Positions 7,223 through 12,380 of a stretch of DNA of 12,380 nucleotides are shown here, in pieces. Source of the DNA: an uncultured Planctomycetaceae bacterium (GTDB lineage: Bacteria > Planctomycetota > Planctomycetia > Pirellulales > Thermoguttaceae). The notes under the pieces are model-generated. The model did not search any database. It was not told the origin of the DNA and saw nothing but the letters and a program-made list of their open reading frames with translations. Position 1 is the first letter of the stretch. Every line of letters starts with the position of its first letter. Location of the stretch: contig CAMZHY010000057.1 of NCBI GenBank assembly GCA_947307005.1, positions 1-12,380 on the forward strand. The letters run 5' to 3'. The translations under genes were made by a program, and so were the position numbers.

Positions 7223-8116
7223 TCAATCGACAGGGCGCAAAGCGAGCCGCGCGCCGGTGAATTCGTCGCGGTCGATCGGCCAATTCCAGCCGCGGAAGGC
7301 GGCGCGGCAGTCGACCGCCCTGTCGCTCCAACTGCCGCCGCGAAGAACGCGGCTCGGGCCATCTGACTTTTTATACGCACAAACGTGCGACAACGCGCCG
7401 TTGGGAAGAACGCGGCACGTGGCAAATACTGATCCGGCCCAGTCCGTCGCCTCGCCCTCCTGATAAGTCCCATGCGCGTCTTGAACCCATTCCCGAACGT
7501 TTCCGTGCATATCGACAAGTCCCCACGCGTTCGCGCCGTATTTGCCTACTTCCGTCGTCTTCTCTAAATACGGTCCTTTCTTATCCGTACCGAAAGGATA
7601 ATTCCCGTCGCAGTTCGCCTTATCCCCGTTGAGCGCGTCTCCAAAACTGTACGCCGTCGTCGCGCCTGCCCGGCAAGCGTATTCCCATTCCGCTTCCGTC
7701 GGAAGACTAAATCTGTATCCTTTGGGCCTGACCCCAAAACCATTCAATTTTCCAATATACTCTTGGCAGTCGTTCCAAGAGATATTCTCTACAGGAAGAC
7801 GATCCGACCCCTTGAAATAACTCGGATTGCCGCGCATGACAGACTTCCACATTCCCTGCGTGATCGGACTCTCCAACATCCAAAATCCCCGACTGACGTC
7901 CACTTTGCGCTGAACTTCGTCGCGGTAGTACAAAAGAAGTTCGTCAGGCCGCCCCTGACCTCTAGCGCGCGCCTCTTCGTTTTCTTCCGGCGGACTACCC
8001 ATCACAAACGAGCCTGCCGGAATCCAGCGAAAAGCGTATTCCACGCCCTTGATCGTCAGCGTCATGCGTTCGCCCGCTTTGCGGGAATCGCCGTCGTTCT
8101 TTGTCGTTTCCGCCAT
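7223..8116 (-). CDS. SUMF1/FGE-sulfatase domain protein (intact paralog)
   Basis: This 297-residue single-domain SUMF1 protein shows the landmarks AGERMTLTIKGVEYAFRWIP (14-33), SPITQGMW (83-90), PVENISWNDCQ (108-118), LPTEAEWEYACRA (138-150), NAWGLVDMHGNVREW (196-210) and RVLRGGSW (256-263), ending GARLALRPVD. The cysteine pair of active formylglycine-generating enzymes is absent: SDRAVDC offers one Cys only. Two further cysteines, C234 and C246, sit in a long loop (about 213-253) that differs between the paralogs, where the gene at 5721 has its pentad repeats. No signal peptide is seen. The ATG at 8116 has no clear Shine-Dalgarno sequence, only A-rich AAAGAAATCAAAGA before it. It follows the broken paralog by 102 nt on the same strand. 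Function is unknown; ligand binding through the lectin-like fold is a reasonable guess. Confidence 0.88.
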   Translation of the reverse strand: MAETTKNDGDSRKAGERMTLTIKGVEYAFRWIPAGSFVMGSPPEENEEARARGQGRPDELLLYYRDEVQRKVDVSRGFWMLESPITQGMWKSVMRGNPSYFKGSDRLPVENISWNDCQEYIGKLNGFGVRPKGYRFSLPTEAEWEYACRAGATTAYSFGDALNGDKANCDGNYPFGTDKKGPYLEKTTEVGKYGANAWGLVDMHGNVREWVQDAHGTYQEGEATDWAGSVFATCRVLPNGALSHVCAYKKSDGPSRVLRGGSWSDRAVDCRAAFRGWNWPIDRDEFTGARLALRPVD

Positions 8117-8168
8117 TCTTTGATTTCTTTAATAATAAAGCCGTCAAAACTTTACGCCTAACGCGGCG

Positions 8169-8201
8169 CCGTCAAGGGGAAAACGACGTTTCCCTTGACG
8201 G
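8169..8201. other. Strong intergenic hairpin between two SUMF1 genes
   Basis: A perfect 10-bp inverted repeat, CCGTCAAGGG (8169-8178) with CCCTTGACGG (8192-8201), closes a 13-nt loop that can pair further. It lies 17 nt past the stop of the SUMF1 reading frame at 8219. In the minus (gene) direction no T-tract follows, so it is not a classic terminator for that gene. In the plus direction it runs into TTCGTTTTC. A 3'-end stabiliser or processing site is possible. Confidence 0.6.
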
Positions 8202-8218
8202 TTCGTTTTCGCGGCGCG

Positions 8219-9022
8219 TCAATCGACGGGGCGCAAAGCGAGCCGCGCGCCAACAGTGCAATCATGAGAATCCGGAGTTCCGGTTCCACGCCAGGCGGCG
8301 CGGCAACTGACCGGGAGGTCGCCGTAGCTTCCGCCGCGAAAAACGCGGCAAAAGCCGCGCTTCGGCCCCGACGGATCCACGACCTTAGCCTTGGGATAAA
8401 TCCCAAACCAATCGCGAACCCATTCGCTGACGTTCCCGTGCACATCATACAGTCCCCATCTGTTCGCCGGGTACGCCCCAGGCTTAGTCGATTTGCCCAA
8501 CTAAGGTCCTTGGCGGTCGGTCCCAAAAGGGCATAGACCGTCGCAATTCGCCTTATCGCCGTTTAAAGAACGCCCAAACCAATAAGGCGTCGTCGTTCGC
8601 GCTCGGCACGCGTACTCCCATTCCGCCTCCGTCGGAAGACTGAACTCAAAACAGTCGGGACATATCCCAAAACCGTTTAATTTCTCAATGAACGTTTGAC
8701 ATTCGTTCCAAGAAACGCGTTCCACAGGAAGCCGTTCCGAACCTAAAGAAAGGCTCGGATTATTCCCCATCACCGACTTCCACATCCCCTGAGAAATCGG
8801 ACTTTCCTGCATCCAGAACCCTCGGCTAATCTTAACTTTATGTCGATTCTGTTCCTCCAAATAATCCACGCCCTCATGATCGAATTTTAAAGCGTTTGCC
8901 GCCGCTTCTTTCTGCTCTTTCTTCGAACTCCCCATCCTAAACGCCCCCGGCGGAATCCAACGAAACGCGTATTCCAAGTCTAGGATCGTCAACGTCATAC
9001 GTTCGCCCGCGACGCGTCCCAT
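8219..9022 (-). pseudogene. SUMF1/FGE-sulfatase domain gene broken by one in-frame TAG
   Basis: A third SUMF1 paralog runs in one continuous frame from the ATG at 9022 (AAGGAG at 9032-9037, 9 nt upstream) to the TGA at 8219, except for a TAG at 8501-8503 after 173 codons. Before it lie FRWIPPGAFRMGS, SPISQGMW, PVERVSWNECQ, LPTEAEWEYACRA and NGDKANCDGLCPFGTD. After it, without any frameshift, come NRWGLYDVHGNVSEW, RVFRGGSY and GARLALRPVD. The intact paralog reads GGA-CCG-TAT-TTA here; this gene reads GGA-CCT-TAG-TTG, so a Tyr codon became amber. The codon after TAG is TTG with no ribosome-binding site, so separate translation of the C-terminal part is unlikely. A recent nonsense mutation is most likely; readthrough or a sequencing error is possible. 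It follows flavin reductase 2 by 49 nt and may share its transcript. Confidence 0.85.
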
Positions 9023-9071
9023 CGGTCAACTCTCCTTCCGCTTCGTCCATTGGAACGGGTTCGCCGTTCTA

Positions 9072-9647
9072 TCATTCCTTCTTCGCGATTTCATTTCCGT
9101 CGCAGAACGCGTTTCCGACCTTTTCGCCGATCGCGTAATAGCCGTTCTGGAACGTGTCGAAGACAAACGCTTGGATTCTGGTCGGGTCGATTTTGCCGGA
9201 CTCGTCGAAGAGTTTTTCATCGGCGAGCGTGTTGCGGATGCGACCGATCACGTGGGCGTCCTTCTCTTCTTCGACGATCTCTTCGAGCTCGCACTCGAAC
9301 GTGATCGGGAACTCGGTCAGGACGGGGGCGGTTACGACGTCGCTCGGCGCGGCGGCGAGCCCGGAACGTTCGAATTTATCGGGATAACGATTCGCCGAAT
9401 AGATTCCGAGATAATCCGCCTCTTTGAGGTGCGGAATATCGGCGATGGAAATCGTAAAGGCTTTATTGAGCTTGATATTGGCGAACGTTTTATGATGCGG
9501 GTCGAGATCGACCGCGAGTTTTTCTTCCCCGTAGACGCCGCCCCACGCCGCCGTCATAACGTCGACGCGCTTATTCTCGTCGTAAGTCGCGATGAGAAGG
9601 ACGGGCATTGGGAAAAGATAAGGCTTGGGACCAAGTTTTTTCAGCAT
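9072..9647 (-). CDS. Flavin reductase-like FMN-binding protein (paralog 2)
   Basis: This 191-residue protein is a flavin reductase-like (DIM6/NTAB) split-barrel protein and a paralog of the one at 1050-1649. Both share GPxPxxFPxPVxLxATYDEN, RVDVM, FTxxIADxPHxKExDYxG, DKFER and GRIxNTLADExxFD in the same order and spacing. It has VMTAAWGGVYGEEKLAVDLDP in the presumed flavin-contact region, close to the usual family form, whereas paralog 1 has NMSWEGSFG. No signal peptide is present. The ATG at 9647 has AAAGG at 9655-9659, 7 nt upstream. It lies 49 nt before a SUMF1 gene on the same strand, suggesting a shared transcript. A hairpin at 9670-9686 falls just upstream of the ribosome-binding site. 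The redox partner and acceptor are unknown. Confidence 0.9.
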   Translation of the reverse strand: MLKKLGPKPYLFPMPVLLIATYDENKRVDVMTAAWGGVYGEEKLAVDLDPHHKTFANIKLNKAFTISIADIPHLKEADYLGIYSANRYPDKFERSGLAAAPSDVVTAPVLTEFPITFECELEEIVEEEKDAHVIGRIRNTLADEKLFDESGKIDPTRIQAFVFDTFQNGYYAIGEKVGNAFCDGNEIAKKE

Positions 9648-9669
9648 TGCAAGACCTTTAAAATCTAAT

Positions 9670-9878
9670 AGCGCCGCAGCGGCGCTGGGCGCGCCGTTTT
9701 GAAAATGAACGAAGCGCTGCCCGTTGGAAACGGGCGACGCGTTGGAACTGGGCGCCTAAAAGAGACGCCCAAACAAGGCGAAAATCAAAACTTCGCGAAG
9801 GAAGTCGATGGCGGTTTTTATATCCGCGCTACGAGACGGCGCCGGTCAGTTCTCGCCGTCGGCGCCTGTCGCGCCGAC
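9670..9878. other. Cluster of perfect hairpins upstream of flavin reductase 2
   Basis: Within about 210 nt of non-coding DNA there are four perfect inverted repeats: AGCGCCG-CAG-CGGCGCT (9670-9686), GCCCGTT-GGA-AACGGGC (9719-9735), TGGGCG with CGCCCA (9749-9771), and GTCGGCGC-CTGTC-GCGCCGAC (9858-9878). The first lies about 10 nt upstream of the AAAGG ribosome-binding site of the flavin reductase at 9647, so it could affect its translation. No clear T-tract follows any of them. Open frames across this stretch show no protein-like motif. Together with copy B of the structured repeat it makes a continuous structured intergenic region. Confidence 0.6.
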
Positions 9879-9892
9879 TCGATTTCCTCAAC

Positions 9893-10039
9893 CGAATCAG
9901 ACGTCGCCGCCAACGAGCGGCGACATAGAGTTTTCGCCAGTCCGCAATCAAGCGTCAGTCCGCCCCATGAGGCGAATACCGTCAGCCAGGACGTCCCGGC
10001 CGCCCCATGAGGCGAATACCGTCAGCCGCGACGTCGCGG
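9893..10039 (+). repeat. Structured intergenic repeat, copy B
   Basis: This copy of the repeat seen at 925-1029 starts CGAATCAGACGTCG, carries a perfect 8-bp hairpin (GTCGCCGC 9903-9910, GCGGCGAC 9917-9924), then ATAGAGTTTT, ATCAAGCGTCAG and two tandem 40-nt units with GGCGAATACCGTC. It ends in the perfect 14-nt palindrome CCGCGACGTCGCGG (10026-10039). Relative to copy A the loop of the first hairpin differs while the stem is kept. The copy ends one base from the stop codon of the NamZ fusion gene, which reads in the opposite direction. Copy A points towards its neighbouring flavin reductase gene, but copy B points away from its own. Confidence 0.8.
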
Positions 10040-10040
10040 G
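9961..10040 (+). repeat. Two 40-nt tandem units within repeat copy B
   Basis: Positions 9961-10000 and 10001-10040 are direct tandem copies with 36 of 40 positions identical; copy A has one such unit. Each unit has a short CGCC-CCATGA-GGCG hairpin and a 14-nt palindrome (9986-9999 and 10026-10039). Three of the four differences fall inside the palindrome, and two of these are a paired change that keeps base pairing. Confidence 0.9.
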
Positions 10041-12380
10041 TTAGTAGATCAAGAAGTTCGCGCGGAACGCGTTGAAACGTTCGAGATCGGACTTCCAGAG
10101 AGCCGGGATATCGTCGAGCGACTTATCGGAGTTGATCGCCTCGAGCGTCGCGTCGTTGAGGAGCAGCGTGTTGGCGTTCTTCTGGTTCCATTCGGAGGAA
10201 TAATCCTTCGCGAAGAGCTTCATGATCGCGATTCCGACCTCGACCGCGTCGAGCTTCTTCGCGTCCGTGACCGTCATATGGACGCCGGAGACCTCTTCGC
10301 CCTTATGGACGCTCGCGGTCGGCGTATACTTGATCGCGTCGAACTTAATTCCGGGGAACTGGAACGCGTTGAGTTTCTCGGCGAGGTCTTCGCCGTTGAT
10401 CCACGGAGCGCCGACGACCTCAAAGGGCGTGTCGGTTCCGCGTCCGACGGAAACGTTCGTGAACTCCATGATTCCGATTCCGGGATAGAGGAGCGCTTCC
10501 GTGAGGGATCGCATATTCGGCGAGGGATTGATCCACGTCAGCCCCGTCTCGTCGTAATACTGATCGCGGGTCCAGTTTTCGCAGGGGACGACGGTCAGAT
10601 CGAGATCGAGGTTGTACTTATAGGCGAACGCGAGCGCAAGTTCGCCGACGGTCATGCCATGCTGGATCGGCATGGGGAAGAACGCAACGTACGATTCGCG
10701 GCCGGGATCGAGGAACGGACCTCTGACGTTGACGCCGCCGATCGGGTTCGGACGGTCGAGGACGACGAACTTCTTATGAAGGTCGGCGCACGCCTGCATC
10801 GCGGAGCACATCGCGCTGATATACGTGTAGAAACGAACGCCGACGTCTTGAATATCGAAGACGAACGCGTCGACGTCTTCGAGCATCTGCGGGGTCGGAC
10901 GACGAATCTCGCCGTAGAGGCTGTAGACCTTGAGTCCCGTCTCGGGATCCTTGACGTCGTCGATATTCGACTGATCGAGCGCGCCGTAGAGACCGTGTTC
11001 CGGGCTGAAGAGGGTCGTCAGATTGACGCCGCCGTCCTGCATCGCCTTCGGCAGATGCGAACCGTCGCGGAGGACGCCCGTCTGATTCGTGAGGAGTCCG
11101 ACTTTGAGATCCTTAAGAGGCGCGTATTCGTCGCGCGCGAGAACGTCGGCGCCGGTTAGGGTCTCGCCCTTCTTAACCTCGGACGAAGCGTTCGGGGAGC
11201 GGTAGACGGACTTTTCGACGAACGCTTTCGCGGCGTCCGCGTCGACTTTGTCGCGGAACGAGTCGAGCGCGACCTGACCGATCTTGCCGCTCATCCCGAC
11301 GTAATCGCCCTTCCCGTCCGGGTGCAGGCGGTTGCCGAGGAAGATCACGAACAGATTTGTTCCGGGGTCGATCCAGATCGACGTGCCGGTGAAGCCGCTG
11401 TGCCCGATCGCTTCGGGGGACATGAGAACGGCGCGGTTGCCGGAGTACGGGGAGCGCTTGTCCCAGCCGCGAGAACGAACGCCGCGCGGGATGCCGAGCG
11501 GTTCGGTCATGAGCTTGAAGGTTTCGGGCTTCATGATCTGGACGGGGTCGGCGCCGGACGCGGGCGTGTAGGTTCCGTGACCGATCAGCATCGCGGAGAG
11601 AATCGCGAGGTCGGGCGCGGTGGAGAAGTTGCCCGCGTGTCCCGCGACGCCCTTCATTTCATAGGCGCGAGGATCGTGGACTTCGCCCTTGATCCAGTTT
11701 TCGTCTTCCGGCGTTCGCTTTTCAGCCGCCGCCGCGCGAGCCTTCTGCTCGTCGTTCGGGTTATAGCCCGTGTCGACCATGCCGAGGGGCAGATAGATAT
11801 TCTGGCGAACGAACTCGTCCTCCGACATGCCCGTGACCTTCTCGATCACGTAGCCCATCAAAATGAAGCCGACGTCGCTGTACGCGAACGCTTCGCGCGG
11901 GGGCGTGCGCAGTCCGAGCTTGCAGATGTTCGCGAGGATTTCTTCGCGATTGAAGCCGATGTAGTCGCGGATGCTGTTGTCGGGCGTGAGGCCGGAGATG
12001 TGGGTGAGGCAGTCGCGAACGGTGATCGTTTCCTTACCGTTCTGCGCGAAGTCGGGGAAATATTTCGCAATCGGATCGTCGTAGCCGATCTGACCGCGTT
12101 CGACGAGAATCGCGGTCGCGATCGCTGTCGCGGTCACTTTTGTGAGAGACGCGAGGTCGTAAAGCGTGTCGAAGGTCGTCTTTTCTACGGTCGGCTCCGT
12201 CTGACGGTCGCCGTAAGCGCGGAGGAACGCGAGCTTGTTGCCGCGTCCGATCGCGACGACGGCGCCGGGGAAGTTGCCCGCTTCGATATTTTCTTCGACG
12301 ATCGCGTCAATGCGATCGAGCGCGGCGGCGTCCATATTAAGCTCCGCAGGCGCGACGACCGGAACCGCCATTTTCGCCGG
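10041..12380 (-). CDS. AmiE-like serine hydrolase fused to NamZ (DUF1343/GH171), N-terminus off window
   Basis: At least 776 residues fuse two muropeptide-processing domains. Counting from the Met at 12371, residues 15-375 are a beta-lactamase/PBP-fold serine hydrolase with SLTK (S75 to K78), YSD (164-166) and HSGFTG (324-329). Residues about 416-776 are a DUF1343/NamZ exo-beta-N-acetylmuramidase domain, with LLTNQTG, FSPEHGLYG, VFDIQDVGVRFYTY, LDRPNPIGG, PIQHGMTVGELA, WINPSPNMRS and SVGRGTDTPFE. In Bacillus subtilis the same two families are separate enzymes of one muropeptide-recycling operon: AmiE removes the stem peptide and NamZ releases terminal MurNAc. A cell-wall recycling role here is therefore inferred. 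The frame is open to the window edge. The Met at 12371 has no ribosome-binding site in the few bases visible and no signal peptide follows it, so the true start and an export signal probably lie beyond 12380. Confidence 0.88.
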   Translation of the reverse strand, partial: PAKMAVPVVAPAELNMDAAALDRIDAIVEENIEAGNFPGAVVAIGRGNKLAFLRAYGDRQTEPTVEKTTFDTLYDLASLTKVTATAIATAILVERGQIGYDDPIAKYFPDFAQNGKETITVRDCLTHISGLTPDNSIRDYIGFNREEILANICKLGLRTPPREAFAYSDVGFILMGYVIEKVTGMSEDEFVRQNIYLPLGMVDTGYNPNDEQKARAAAAEKRTPEDENWIKGEVHDPRAYEMKGVAGHAGNFSTAPDLAILSAMLIGHGTYTPASGADPVQIMKPETFKLMTEPLGIPRGVRSRGWDKRSPYSGNRAVLMSPEAIGHSGFTGTSIWIDPGTNLFVIFLGNRLHPDGKGDYVGMSGKIGQVALDSFRDKVDADAAKAFVEKSVYRSPNASSEVKKGETLTGADVLARDEYAPLKDLKVGLLTNQTGVLRDGSHLPKAMQDGGVNLTTLFSPEHGLYGALDQSNIDDVKDPETGLKVYSLYGEIRRPTPQMLEDVDAFVFDIQDVGVRFYTYISAMCSAMQACADLHKKFVVLDRPNPIGGVNVRGPFLDPGRESYVAFFPMPIQHGMTVGELALAFAYKYNLDLDLTVVPCENWTRDQYYDETGLTWINPSPNMRSLTEALLYPGIGIMEFTNVSVGRGTDTPFEVVGAPWINGEDLAEKLNAFQFPGIKFDAIKYTPTASVHKGEEVSGVHMTVTDAKKLDAVEVGIAIMKLFAKDYSSEWNQKNANTLLLNDATLEAINSDKSLDDIPALWKSDLERFNAFRANFLIY

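Noticed and set aside
5721..8116. The SUMF1 proteins as true sulfatase-maturating formylglycine-generating enzymes
   Set aside because: The cysteine pair after RGGSW is missing and no sulfatase gene is visible in the window.
8219..8500. The C-terminal SUMF1 fragment as a separate small gene
   Set aside because: Its apparent start is a TTG directly after the TAG, with no ribosome-binding site, and it holds only the second half of a domain. One interrupted gene explains it better.
9961..10040. The 40-nt tandem units as a minimal CRISPR array
   Set aside because: The units are directly adjacent with no unique spacers, there are only two, and no cas gene is present.
10278..11159. A 293-codon open frame opposite the NamZ fusion
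   Set aside because: It is antisense to conserved NamZ motifs and its translation is charged and low in information, so it is a shadow frame.

Overview
The window reads as part of a chromosome from a GC-rich, probably Gram-negative gut bacterium. The likeliest source is Planctomycetota (Thermoguttaceae-like) or a related PVC lineage. This is an inference from gene content and style: several SUMF1 (formylglycine-generating-enzyme-like) proteins, a secreted clan GH-D glycosidase next to an HGSNAT-like membrane acyltransferase, a serine hydrolase fused to a NamZ domain, and strong GCG/CGC/GTC codon use. No rRNA, tRNA, CRISPR array, transposase or integrase is visible.

Layout. (1) 4-644, minus strand: a two-gene Phd/YefM-VapC toxin-antitoxin operon with a 4-nt overlap, and a perfect 9-bp inverted repeat over its likely promoter. 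(2) 832-1722, plus strand: a monocistronic flavin-reductase-like gene with a good sigma70-type promoter, a long leader filled by a structured repeat (copy A), and a strong terminator. (3) 1794-5486, minus strand: a secreted alpha-galactosidase-like enzyme followed after 51 nt by the HGSNAT-like acyltransferase. (4) 5575-9022, minus strand: three paralogous SUMF1-domain genes. The first in transcription order (8219-9022) has one in-frame TAG stop, the second (7223-8116) is intact, and the third (5721-6614) carries a 15-nt tandem repeat and ends in a good terminator. A 608-nt stretch without a convincing gene separates the second and third. (5) 9072-9647, minus strand: a second flavin-reductase-like gene, paralogous to the first, directly upstream of the SUMF1 genes. 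(6) 9648-10040: an intergenic stretch packed with perfect hairpins and holding copy B of the structured repeat, whose last 40 nt are duplicated in tandem. (7) 10041 to the window edge, minus strand: an AmiE-like serine hydrolase fused to a NamZ (DUF1343) domain, probably for cell-wall muropeptide recycling.

How the parts relate. The GH-D enzyme and the acyltransferase look like a glycan-processing pair. The AmiE-NamZ fusion is a separate peptidoglycan-turnover unit. The SUMF1 proteins have no signal peptide and lack the usual active-site cysteine pair, so they are probably not sulfatase activators; their role is unknown. The best candidate for something undescribed is the dispersed, palindrome-rich intergenic repeat, seen twice, each time beside a flavin-reductase paralog, with a paired base change that preserves a palindrome.
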